Source of the DNA: Flavobacterium sp. BFFFF2
Lineage (GTDB): Bacteria > Bacteroidota > Bacteroidia > Flavobacteriales > Flavobacteriaceae
Direction: 5' to 3'
Assembly: GCA_002256385.1 (NCBI GenBank)
Contig: NKJD01000023.1
Coordinates: forward strand, 1-54,475
DNA length: 54,475 nt
The notes beneath the pieces were generated by a model, which was given only the letters and a program-made list of their open reading frames with translations, had not been told where the DNA came from and did not search any database. Position 1 is the stretch's first letter. The number at the start of each line of letters is the position of its first letter. This document shows, piece by piece, positions 9,158 through 17,697 of the stretch. The position numbers were made by a program, and so were the translations under genes.

Positions 9158-11602
9158 TTATTTCTTAATAATGCGAACCACTTGTTGGTTGTCGCCTTGT
9201 GTAATCATTACGTTGTAGATACCACTTGTATAGTTGGTTCCCAAAGCGCGGTTTTCCAATTCAGAAGTTTCTACGCTGAATTGGTCTACTTGTTTGCCAA
9301 GCATGTCATAAACTGAAACTTGAACCGGTAATTGGTTGCCACCTTGTGCCATTAACACATATTCCATTTCAAATGGGTTTGGAATGGCTTTGATACTTAA
9401 ACCAACTTCGTGTTCTTCTTTTCCACGGAACACAGGAATCGGTCCAGAAGCTGGGGTTTTTACGTTACACGCTGAACCATAAGCTTGCCAAGTACCCCCA
9501 AATTGAGCGGCTACACGTACTGAATAAGTCGTGTTCGAAGCCCAACCCGTATAGTTTCCTAACTGCATGTTTGATTGTAATGAGGTATAAGTAAGTGTAC
9601 TGCCTCCATTGCTCCACTCAAAACGGTAAGCCGTTGCACCTGTTACAGTGCTGCAATATAAAATAGCCCATTTACTAGCTAAAGTAGTCCCACACTGGTT
9701 GGTTCTAATTTGGGTGCTGGCTGGCGAGGTAGTAATGGTACAAGCAAAGCCGTAAGCTTGCCATGATCCTGCAATTTGAGCGGCAACACGCACGGTGTAA
9801 GCGGTGTTGTTTGAAGCACCACCAACCAAATTACTGATTTGAACACTGTTAATTGGGCTGTCAATGCTGCGCGATACGCCCGCTGCGGTAAACTCAAAAC
9901 GGTAAGTTTGCGCACCTACAATTTGACCACAATAAATAGGTGTAGTCATAGAAGCCAAAGTAGTACCACATTGCGTGGTAATTACTTGGGTGGTGTTTGG
10001 GGTTGCAGGCGTCAAAATAGAACAAGCCGATCCGAAAGCACCATATTGGCCATTGAACCCAGCAGCCACACGAATGCTGTATGCTGTATTAAATGGAATG
10101 GTTCCTTGCAATTGGGTCAAATTGAATGAATTTGTATTGCTGTAAAGTGATTGCGTTGCGCCATTGCCAGTCACTTCAAATAAGTAATTGGTAGCGTTTG
10201 GTACCGCTACTGCTGAAATAGCGCCCGTAATACTGCTCAATCTGGACCCACAAGTTGGTGAGCTAATTGAAGGTAAATTGTAAGTAACAATAGTAATGGC
10301 GGTGCGGACACTCTCGCAACCATTTTGCGTTTGCGTGGCATAATAGGTGCCGTTAGTTAACACAGTAGTACCAGCTAAGGCGCTTCCACCCGTGTTAGCA
10401 GCATAAACCGAATAAATGGAATTGTACCCAAACACATTCTGTATGGAAGTATTGGTGCCAACATAATAAGTACCTGTTGGAATTGGATCTACTGCTGGTT
10501 TTACAGTAATAGTAAAACTGGCAGGTGTTCCCATAATGGCATTTCCGCCCAAAATAAAATTCCCTGAATTCACAATCATTTGGCCAAAATCACCAGAGTA
10601 ACCGGCATTAGTAACCTGATCTCCAAAGTGACCCGATATACTTATTGCGCGGCCTTTATAAGCCAAAAGTGGCGTGCCATCATTCCATGAGGCAACCAAA
10701 GTGGCACCCGTGCTTAGTGTGTTTATGGTTCTAAAATAGGAATTTACAATTGACACATTGTTCATGATAGAACTACTGGCATCATAAGCACCTAAACTAC
10801 CCCAAGAAAAATTCAGATCAATTGTATTTTCAAACGGATCGTAATTAAGCCAGTCCCCTTGCATGCCATAGTTGCTGTATGACGAAAAAGTAGTTGCAAC
10901 GACAACGCCACCGTTGTTCATGTAAGCAACCATATTGTTCCCTATGGCTGTATTGTCTTGATATGTGTAGTTGCTAAAAGTAACCACCATACTGTATTGA
11001 TTTAGTAAATCAACAGTTGGGGTGTCATTTCTGGCATCAAACAAATCGATCTGCGTAACGCCTGATACAGCAGCTAGTGCTGCTTGCAAATTTGTAGCTC
11101 CTTCGTCTGCATACACAATTAAAATATTTGAAACCCCTGATCCGCCAGAATTTCCGCCAGAATTTCCGCCAGAATTTCCAGCCAATGAAGGCGTAACTGT
11201 AATGGTAGCTGTTTGAGGAATGCCGCTGGTATTTGTAGCGGTAAAAGCTGGAATGGCACCCGTGCCGCTAGCTGCCAGTCCAATAGAAGTATTTGAATTG
11301 GTCCATCGGAAATTGGTTCCGGGCACAGTACCTGTAAAATTGACCGCTGAGGTCAATGAGTTATTACACACTGTTTGGTTCTGAGGCTGGTTCACATTGG
11401 GCGTAGCATCAAGTGTCACGTTGCCACTTCTGTTGGTCAATGACCGATTGATGGGTGTGCTGGCATTAATATTATGCGATGGTTGCGGGGCAACATAAGT
11501 GCCAGCCTTAATAATAGGTTGTAATTTCTGTTGGGTTTTAACTTGCGAAAAACCAAACGTTCCGCAAATTAATGCGAGTAGAAGTAATTTTTTTTTCAAC
11601 AT
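9158..11602 (-). CDS. T9SS-sorted surface protein with GATase-like/ThuA-like central region
   Basis: An 814-residue secreted protein. Residues 1-20 form a signal peptide (LLLLALICGTFGFSQ). Residues about 65-140 resemble a PKD-like domain (NQTVCNNSLTSAVNFTG, then FRWTNSN). A glycine-asparagine-serine linker (GGNSGGNSGGNSGG, about 140-153) is encoded by 12-nt tandem repeats. Residues about 155-355 look like a Rossmann-type, glutamine amidotransferase or ThuA-like fold (NILIVYADEGATN ... YSMVVTFSNYTY ... GGVVVATTF ... ISGHFGDQ), with no obvious catalytic cysteine. An Ig-like module, three CG-type fibronectin-like modules and a T9SS type A sorting domain follow. The C-terminal half is closely similar to those of the two genes to the left. 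Function unknown; the central fold assignment is tentative. Confidence 0.88.
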   Translation of the reverse strand: MLKKKLLLLALICGTFGFSQVKTQQKLQPIIKAGTYVAPQPSHNINASTPINRSLTNRSGNVTLDATPNVNQPQNQTVCNNSLTSAVNFTGTVPGTNFRWTNSNTSIGLAASGTGAIPAFTATNTSGIPQTATITVTPSLAGNSGGNSGGNSGGSGVSNILIVYADEGATNLQAALAAVSGVTQIDLFDARNDTPTVDLLNQYSMVVTFSNYTYQDNTAIGNNMVAYMNNGGVVVATTFSSYSNYGMQGDWLNYDPFENTIDLNFSWGSLGAYDASSSIMNNVSIVNSYFRTINTLSTGATLVASWNDGTPLLAYKGRAISISGHFGDQVTNAGYSGDFGQMIVNSGNFILGGNAIMGTPASFTITVKPAVDPIPTGTYYVGTNTSIQNVFGYNSIYSVYAANTGGSALAGTTVLTNGTYYATQTQNGCESVRTAITIVTYNLPSISSPTCGSRLSSITGAISAVAVPNATNYLFEVTGNGATQSLYSNTNSFNLTQLQGTIPFNTAYSIRVAAGFNGQYGAFGSACSILTPATPNTTQVITTQCGTTLASMTTPIYCGQIVGAQTYRFEFTAAGVSRSIDSPINSVQISNLVGGASNNTAYTVRVAAQIAGSWQAYGFACTITTSPASTQIRTNQCGTTLASKWAILYCSTVTGATAYRFEWSNGGSTLTYTSLQSNMQLGNYTGWASNTTYSVRVAAQFGGTWQAYGSACNVKTPASGPIPVFRGKEEHEVGLSIKAIPNPFEMEYVLMAQGGNQLPVQVSVYDMLGKQVDQFSVETSELENRALGTNYTSGIYNVMITQGDNQQVVRIIKK

Positions 11603-12361
11603 AGTAACGATTTTAAAATTTAGAATTATTTAGTAACAAAACATTGATTTTAAAATTATTAACCGTCAAAATCATTCGGCTTTGAAATTCATGGGCAATG
11701 CCAATTTAGATGAAAATAAATGTATTTTTTTTGATCAATGCAACAAAAGCAGATCGAACAAACATGGTGTTTCAGTACAAGCTGAATCAATTCGATTTTA
11801 AAAATGTTTGTGCCGCTTCAAATAATAGTTCATCCTAAAAAATGACGCAAGCAAACCGTGATACTAACAAATTCAATAGGTTAAATGACAGTAAAATAGC
11901 AGGCCATAAAAATGACTACAAACATAGTTTTTGCAGTTTTCTTACAAGTAGCCCATTGCGACAATAAGGTAGCCCATTCCGACTTATTTTCATGTCGTGT
12001 TATGTAGCGGTTCAGTGCGCTTGGTAAAAAGATCTCACCTTCTTACTTGTTTGCATTTTTTACAACATCCATTGTTTTCACACTGTGTTTTGCTCCGATT
12101 TTATCAAAACATTTTACTTTCAATTCCCATTTTATGCCTTAATAAATTAAGCTGTGATTTCGTTTTTTACTGCATGCAAACCCATTCAAAAATGCGACGT
12201 AGTAAGCCTTTTTTGAAACTGTTCATTCAAAATAAGGTGTATTAATAATTCTAAAATAATAGTTAAATACTCAAAACTAATAGTTTTACTATTATATTTG
12301 CACTGTTTACTGCCAAGTGCATTGTTAAGCATGGGTAAAACAATCAAATAAAGTTTTGATT
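11603..12361. other. Divergent intergenic region between secreted-protein gene and exporter operon
   Basis: About 760 nt of AT-rich DNA between divergent transcription units. It should carry the promoters of both. On the plus strand a -7 box and a dyad element lie at 12256-12300. The open frame at 11997-12245 starts and ends without any coding signature and I do not accept it as a gene. Confidence 0.65.
12256..12300 (+). promoter_or_regulatory. Promoter with dyad, possible TetR-type operator
   Basis: TATATTTG at 12293-12300 matches the Bacteroidota -7 consensus TAnnTTTG. Just upstream, ATAATAGT (about 12256-12263) is mirrored by ACTATTAT (about 12288-12295), and AAAACTAATAGTTTT is a palindrome between them. 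A dyad overlapping the -7 box in front of a TetR-type gene suggests autoregulation; the binding is inferred. Confidence 0.55.
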
Positions 12362-13006
12362 ATGGAGTGGTTAGAAGTTCAAATGAAGGTACACCCCGGT
12401 TTATATGTAAAAGACCCGGAGACCTCTACTTTAGGGAAAAAGATCATTGAACACGGTTTATTACTGTTCGACGAAGTCGGGTACGAAGCATTTACCTTTA
12501 AAAAATTAGGCGAACGCATTGCCTCCAACGAAAGTTCGGTTTACCGATATTTTGAAAGCAAGTCGCATTTGCTTTATTATTATTCGCACCGATATTGGTT
12601 GTGGCTCGAATACCGTTTGGTGTTTAGTACCACCAATATTTCCGATCCATTATTAAAGCTCGAAAAAGCCATTCAACTATTAATAGAACCCATTCAAGAC
12701 GATTTGCAAACAGCTCATTTAGACGAACAATTGCTGCACAAAATCATCGTGTCGGAGTTTGGACGCATTCAGCCATCGCGTCATGCGGCAATTGAAGCCT
12801 CATTGATTCGACCAGAGGCATTTAACCGCATTAAGCAACGCTTGTGCGCCATACTGCAGCAAGTAAACCCTTCCTATTTGTACCCGCTGCCATTGGCAAA
12901 TACGCTCATTGAGGCGGGACATTTTCAACAATTAGAAACAGCCTCAAGCCCCGATGACGCTTCTTCGGCATTTTTTCTTGACCTTATTCATCGTTGCCTA
13001 AAATAA
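12362..13006 (+). CDS. TetR/AcrR-family transcriptional regulator
   Basis: A 214-residue regulator. Residues about 24-72 form the TetR-type DNA-binding domain: K-K-I-I-E-H-G-L-L-L-F-D-E-V-G-Y-E-A-F-T-F-K-K-L-G-E-R-I then ESSVYRYFESK, the typical recognition helix followed by an aromatic-rich turn. The C-terminal part is a helical ligand or dimer domain without recognisable specificity. The ATG at 12362 is chosen over an upstream TTG because the leader before it looks non-coding; an internal ATG at 12383 (MKVHPGLYVKDPE) is an alternative. It lies 9 nt before the exporter gene and is almost surely co-transcribed with it, which suggests that it controls the exporter operon, probably as a repressor released by a transported compound. 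Confidence 0.85.
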   Translation: MEWLEVQMKVHPGLYVKDPETSTLGKKIIEHGLLLFDEVGYEAFTFKKLGERIASNESSVYRYFESKSHLLYYYSHRYWLWLEYRLVFSTTNISDPLLKLEKAIQLLIEPIQDDLQTAHLDEQLLHKIIVSEFGRIQPSRHAAIEASLIRPEAFNRIKQRLCAILQQVNPSYLYPLPLANTLIEAGHFQQLETASSPDDASSAFFLDLIHRCLK

Positions 13007-13015
13007 CAGAACGAT

Positions 13016-14674
13016 ATGCAAGCACTTCAGCGTTTTTTCAACCTCTTGCGATTAGATCGCAAAGACATTTACCAACTGTTTTTTTACGCCCTTTTTTCCG
13101 GGCTCATCAGTTTGTCGTTGCCTCTTGGCATTCAGGCGATTGTCAATTTTATACAAAGCGGCCGAATGAGCGTTTCATGGGCCATTTTGGTTACTTTGGT
13201 GGTCATGGGCGTGGCTTTTAATGGGTATTTATCGCTCATGCAATTGCGCATCACCGAAAACATCCAACAAAAAATATTTGTGCGTGCAGGATTGCTGTTC
13301 GCCTATCGATTGCCACGTTTAAAAATGGAAACCATTCAGCAGGTGTATCCACCACAACTGGCCAACCGATTTATGGACACCCTGACCATTCAAAAGGGAA
13401 CTTCCAAATTATTGCTCGATTTTTCGGCGGCTTTGCTCCAAATTGTGTTTGGATTGTTGCTGTTGGCTTTATACCATCCGCTGTTTATCCTTTTTGGAAT
13501 TGGCGTGTTGGCCTTGTTGTATTTCATTTTTAAATTGTCGTTTAAAGCTGGGTTAGAAACCTCGTTGTCTGAGTCCAAATACAAGTATAAAATTTTAGGC
13601 TGGCTGCAAGAAATTGCCCGAAACACATTCAGCTTCCGACGCGAAAATCAGCTGCAATTTGGCCTCCAAAAAACAGACGATTTATTGGGTCAATATTTAA
13701 ATTACCGCGAAAAACATTTTGCCATCATTCGCCAACAAAACACCCGCCTGATCGGTTTCAAAGTGCTCATTACGGCTGGTTTACTGGGGCTAGGAGGGTT
13801 GTTGGTTGTACAGCAACAACTCAATATAGGTCAGTTTGTTGCGGCCGAAATTGTAATCGTATTGGTCATTAATTCGGTGGAAAAAATCATTTTAGGCTTA
13901 GAAACATTTTACGATGTATTAACCTCTATTGACAAAATTGACCAAGTCATGCAAATGCCGCTCGAAGAGGAAGCATCTCATGAGGAACAAGCCACCAACG
14001 CAGATTGTATTTTGGAAGCGAAAGACGCTGTGTATCATTATTCGTCCGACAAAAACAGAAGCTTGGGTCCGTTGCATTTTAAAATGGAACAAGGCGAAAA
14101 AATACTCATTAGTGGCGACAATGGTTCGGGGAAAAGTACCTTGCTTAAAATGCTTTCTGGCTATGTAAGGCCACACGATGGTTCGTTTCAGGTATACGAT
14201 GTGTTATTGCAAAAAGTCCCTATTCAAAATTTCCGAAGCGAATTGGGTGTTGTATTGTCTGGAGATGTTCCTTTTGAAGGCACGCTCTGGGAAAACATTA
14301 CTTACCTGCAACCTAACGTTGACAAAGAAGCCGTTCGTTGGGCTGTTGATTTGGTCGGAATGACTGATTTTGTAACGACACTTGAACACGGTTACGACAC
14401 ACCGATTATTGCCGAAGGCCGGCAATTATCTACTTCAATAGCGCAGCGAATCGTGTTGGCGCGCGCCATTGTACATCGGCCAAAATGGCTCTTTTTAGAA
14501 AGCCCATTGTCACATTTAGATGCGCCAGATGCCCAATTGATTATTTCAAAATTGGCTGCAGCCGATATGAGATGGACTTTGGTTGTTATTTCTAAAAATC
14601 CATCATGGAAATCAATGATCACGAGGGAATTGACATTGCAAAATGGCAAAATTGTTTCAGACCAAAAATACTAA
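13016..14674 (+). CDS. ABC exporter subunit (membrane plus ATP-binding domain), degenerate ATPase
   Basis: A 552-residue half-transporter of the HlyB/exporter type. Residues about 20-300 form a six-helix membrane domain; residues about 330-552 form the nucleotide-binding domain. The Walker A motif is intact (GDNGSGKST, 367-375). The other motifs are not: the signature LSGGQ is LSTSI (471-475), the Walker B end is FLESP (493-497), so the usual Asp-Glu pair is Glu-Ser, and the switch histidine position reads ISKNP (525-529). The known Bacteroidota relatives are already divergent here, but loss of the catalytic Glu and signature glycines suggests weak or absent ATP hydrolysis, or a partner subunit. 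No N-terminal C39 peptidase is present. It is followed 3 nt later by an HlyD-like and then a TolC-like gene, so it should be the inner membrane part of a tripartite secretion or efflux system. Confidence 0.88.
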   Translation: MQALQRFFNLLRLDRKDIYQLFFYALFSGLISLSLPLGIQAIVNFIQSGRMSVSWAILVTLVVMGVAFNGYLSLMQLRITENIQQKIFVRAGLLFAYRLPRLKMETIQQVYPPQLANRFMDTLTIQKGTSKLLLDFSAALLQIVFGLLLLALYHPLFILFGIGVLALLYFIFKLSFKAGLETSLSESKYKYKILGWLQEIARNTFSFRRENQLQFGLQKTDDLLGQYLNYREKHFAIIRQQNTRLIGFKVLITAGLLGLGGLLVVQQQLNIGQFVAAEIVIVLVINSVEKIILGLETFYDVLTSIDKIDQVMQMPLEEEASHEEQATNADCILEAKDAVYHYSSDKNRSLGPLHFKMEQGEKILISGDNGSGKSTLLKMLSGYVRPHDGSFQVYDVLLQKVPIQNFRSELGVVLSGDVPFEGTLWENITYLQPNVDKEAVRWAVDLVGMTDFVTTLEHGYDTPIIAEGRQLSTSIAQRIVLARAIVHRPKWLFLESPLSHLDAPDAQLIISKLAAADMRWTLVVISKNPSWKSMITRELTLQNGKIVSDQKY

Positions 14675-14677
14675 GAC

Positions 14678-16036
14678 ATGTTTTCAATAAAAAATTCATC
14701 CGACAAACTACCAAGGGTTTTCACGTCATTGAGCACCGTTAAAATGCTCGATTTGCGGCCGCATCACCGCACGCTCAATCGGATACTGGTTGGTTTTTTG
14801 ATTTTTGTGGTCTTAGGTCTTTTTTTGCCCTGGACACAGAACATTTCAGGCAACGGCGCCGTAACCACGCTCCGGCTCGATCAACGACCCCAAACCATTC
14901 ATGCAGCCATAGCAGGGCGCATTGAAAAATGGTACGTCAAAGAAGGCGATTTTGTGCATAAAGGCGACACCATTTTATTTTTATCAGAAATCAAAGAAGA
15001 GTATTTAGACCCCAACTTGGTTGAAAATACGGGGAATCAGGTCACCGCCAAAACGCAATCGTCGGCCAGCTATAAGGGAAAAGTAGGTTCTTTGGGCCAG
15101 CAAATAAAAGCCATTGAAGCCGAAAAGCAACTGAAATTGCAACAAGCAAAAAACAAAATCAAGCAGGCGTTGCTCAAAATAAAGAGTGACAGCATGGATT
15201 TGGAAGCCGTTAAAACCCAGCTTAAAATTGCCAAAACCCAATTTAACCGTTCGTTGCAACTGAATCAGGAAGGGCTAAAACCCATGACTGATGTGGAGGA
15301 AAAAAAATTAAAACTACAAGAGGTAGAAGCCAAAATCATTACCCAAGAAAACAAGTTCATGGCTGCCAACAACGAATGGATCAATGCCAAAGTGGAAATT
15401 AACCGAATTCGTGCCGAGTACGACGAAAAAGCATCGAAGGCAGAGGGCGAACAATACACCGCCTTAAGCAATCACTACGATGCCGAAACCCAAGTAAGCA
15501 AATTGAAAAACCAGTATCAGAATTATAAAATCCGCAATGGCTTGTATTTTATTTGTGCGCCACAAACAGGCTACATCAACCGGGCTTTAAAGTCGGGTTT
15601 GGGTGAAACGCTCAAAGAAGGAACCGAATTGGTGTCCATTATGCCTGCCCAATATGAATTGGCAGTGGAAACCTATGTAGAGCCAATGGATTTGCCCTTG
15701 TTGCACCGCGGCGAAAAGGTGCGTGTGTGGTTTGATGGCTGGCCAACCATTGTTTTTAGCGGCTGGCCAGGCATGTCGTATGGTACCTTTGGCGGCAAAG
15801 TGGTGGCCATTGAAACGGTAATCAGTGACAACGGCAAGTACCGTGTGTTGGTGGCACCCGACCCCGCTGAAGCGGCTTGGCCGAAGCAGGTTCAGGTTGG
15901 CACAGGTGCGCAGTCGTTGGCTTTGCTTGATAATGTGCCAGTTTGGTTTGAAATATGGCGTAATTTAAATGGATTTCCGCCCAATTATTACACCCCAAAA
16001 GAAGGTAAAAATGCCAAAAAATCAGAGAAAAAATAG
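14678..16036 (+). CDS. HlyD-family membrane fusion protein
   Basis: A 452-residue periplasmic adaptor. A cytoplasmic N-terminus of about 32 residues is followed by one membrane helix (about 33-52, ILVGFLIFVVLGLFLPW). Next is the first half of a lipoyl-like domain (IAGRIEKWYVKEGDFVHKGD, about 78-97), a long charged coiled-coil hairpin (about 130-290, rich in K, Q and E), the second lipoyl half (ICAPQTGYINRALKSGLGETL) and a beta-barrel region. It would link the ABC protein encoded immediately upstream to the TolC-like protein encoded immediately downstream. Gene spacing is 3 nt and 2 nt, so the three are translated from one message. The cargo cannot be told from the sequence; there is no small double-glycine peptide gene nearby. 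Confidence 0.9.
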   Translation: MFSIKNSSDKLPRVFTSLSTVKMLDLRPHHRTLNRILVGFLIFVVLGLFLPWTQNISGNGAVTTLRLDQRPQTIHAAIAGRIEKWYVKEGDFVHKGDTILFLSEIKEEYLDPNLVENTGNQVTAKTQSSASYKGKVGSLGQQIKAIEAEKQLKLQQAKNKIKQALLKIKSDSMDLEAVKTQLKIAKTQFNRSLQLNQEGLKPMTDVEEKKLKLQEVEAKIITQENKFMAANNEWINAKVEINRIRAEYDEKASKAEGEQYTALSNHYDAETQVSKLKNQYQNYKIRNGLYFICAPQTGYINRALKSGLGETLKEGTELVSIMPAQYELAVETYVEPMDLPLLHRGEKVRVWFDGWPTIVFSGWPGMSYGTFGGKVVAIETVISDNGKYRVLVAPDPAEAAWPKQVQVGTGAQSLALLDNVPVWFEIWRNLNGFPPNYYTPKEGKNAKKSEKK

Positions 16037-16038
16037 GT

Positions 16039-17457
16039 ATGAGAACGTGTTTTATTTCAATGAATTATTGCGGGTTATTAGGAGTAATTAGTTGCCTGAT
16101 CATGAGCGTGAGCTTCGGCCAAGCTAAACTTGAATCAACCGAATTTCGTTTCGATGAATTGATGGCTTTTGTGAAAAAAAACCACCCAAGGGTGCAAAGT
16201 GCCCAATTGGAATTGACGGCTGCCGAAGCTGCATTGTTAATGGCACGTGGCGGTTTTGACCCAAAACTGGAGGTTGATTTTAGCAAAAAAGAATTTAAAA
16301 ACACCACGTATTATTCCTTGTTAAACAGCATCTTTAAAATACCAACTTGGTACGGCGTGGAGGTGAAAGCTGGTTTTGAACAAGCCGATGGCTATTATGT
16401 GAGCCCCGAAAGCACGACGCCAAGCATGGGATTGGCTTCTGCAGGTGTGTCGGTCTCCTTGTTGCAAGGCATGTGGATCAACCCCCGAATGGCCGATTTG
16501 CGCAAAGCTAAAGCGGGCTTGTTGATGGGAAAAGCGCAGCAAAAATTAGAAGCTATTCAGGTGCTGTATGAAGCAGCGGTTGCGTATTTTCAATGGAAAA
16601 GGGCGCATGCCGAAAAAGACTTATACGAACAATATGTAGACAAAGCCAACCAGCGGTTTTTAGGGGTCAAAATGCTCATAGCGCAGGGCGATAAACCCGC
16701 CATTGACAGTGTAGAAGCGGGCATTGCGCTCCGCAACAGAAAACTTAGTTTAATGGATGCTCAAATTAAGCAAACCAAAGCCCGATTGGAATTGTCCAAT
16801 TATTTGTGGCTCGAAAACCGCATTCCGTTAGAGTTACAAGAGCAGATGGTGCCAGAAAAAGAAGGCTCGTTTTCAGTGGAAAATGCCTTGCCCATTCAGG
16901 CTGTTTTGGCCAATGATTGGTCGCCCTTAACCCATCCAAAAATGGAATTGTTGCAGCAAAAACGAGTACAATTGGACACTGACAGAAAGCTTAAAATCAA
17001 TCAGTTATTACCCCGATTTGATGTGGGCTATTCCTATTTGACCACCCCAAATAAACCAACCGAAGTGCCTTTTTCAGACTACAAATTAGGCGTTACCTTT
17101 TCGATGCCTTTGTTTTTGCGAAAAGAACGCGGCAGTTTGCGCCTCACCCGCATCAAATTACAAGACAACGAATTAGATACAGCTTGGGAAAAAATTCAAC
17201 TCGAAAACAAAGTCCGTGCCCAGAAAAATGAATGGAACATCTTGCAACAACAGCGGCAATTATACCGCCAATTAACCCAAGACCACCAACGGCTTCTTCA
17301 ATCAGAAGAACGGTTGTTTGCCATGGGCGAAAGCTCGTTGTTTTTGGTAAATACCCGTGAAAACAATTTAATTACGGCCCAACTCAATGTACAAAACGTC
17401 GATTTTAGGTATTGTTCCATGCAAGCCGAGTTGTACCGCAGCCAAGCGACTCCGTAA
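16039..17457 (+). CDS. TolC-family outer membrane efflux protein
   Basis: A 472-residue outer membrane channel protein. Residues 1-27 form a signal peptide (about MNYCGLLGVISCLIMSVSFGQA). The mature part has the two-fold repeat of long helices expected of TolC proteins (FDELMAFVKKNHPRVQSAQLEL at the start of the first half, then RKLKINQLLPRFDVGYSYL and FSMPLFLRKERGSLRLTR at the second). It ends the four-gene unit of regulator, ABC protein, adaptor and channel, completing a continuous path from cytoplasm to exterior. I see no clear terminator after it; the next gene is 240 nt downstream and has its own -7 box. Confidence 0.9.
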   Translation: MRTCFISMNYCGLLGVISCLIMSVSFGQAKLESTEFRFDELMAFVKKNHPRVQSAQLELTAAEAALLMARGGFDPKLEVDFSKKEFKNTTYYSLLNSIFKIPTWYGVEVKAGFEQADGYYVSPESTTPSMGLASAGVSVSLLQGMWINPRMADLRKAKAGLLMGKAQQKLEAIQVLYEAAVAYFQWKRAHAEKDLYEQYVDKANQRFLGVKMLIAQGDKPAIDSVEAGIALRNRKLSLMDAQIKQTKARLELSNYLWLENRIPLELQEQMVPEKEGSFSVENALPIQAVLANDWSPLTHPKMELLQQKRVQLDTDRKLKINQLLPRFDVGYSYLTTPNKPTEVPFSDYKLGVTFSMPLFLRKERGSLRLTRIKLQDNELDTAWEKIQLENKVRAQKNEWNILQQQRQLYRQLTQDHQRLLQSEERLFAMGESSLFLVNTRENNLITAQLNVQNVDFRYCSMQAELYRSQATP

Positions 17458-17668
17458 AGGGTTTGAGCATGATTTAATGTGATTATTGTTTTAAACGAAG
17501 GTTGGAAATAGGGCTATTAATCCATTTTGACAATAAAAAAGCAAATCGATTTTGTATTTAAACTTGAAATTGACTTATAACGTGATCATTAGGTTATATG
17601 TGGGCAGTTTAAAATTAAACCAAAGTTATAAAATGCAACGGCATATAGGTCAACTGCAAAGAGTTGTT

Positions 17669-17676
17669 TAATTTTG
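17669..17676 (+). promoter_or_regulatory. -7 box of the giant secreted-protein gene
   Basis: TAATTTTG matches the Bacteroidota -7 consensus TAnnTTTG. It lies 21 nt before the ATG at 17698. A TTG start at 17674 would fall inside this box, which supports the ATG as the true start. I do not see a convincing -33 element. Confidence 0.5.
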
Positions 17677-17697
17677 AACACTCTTTCAACTTCAATC

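Noticed and set aside
12994..13221. Open frame of 75 residues overlapping the TetR and ABC genes
   Set aside because: Out of frame with both conserved proteins and without any family features.
13016..17457. Bacteriocin exporter with peptidase domain
   Set aside because: The ABC protein has no N-terminal C39 peptidase and there is no small double-glycine leader peptide gene nearby; a general type I-like exporter or efflux system is the safer reading.
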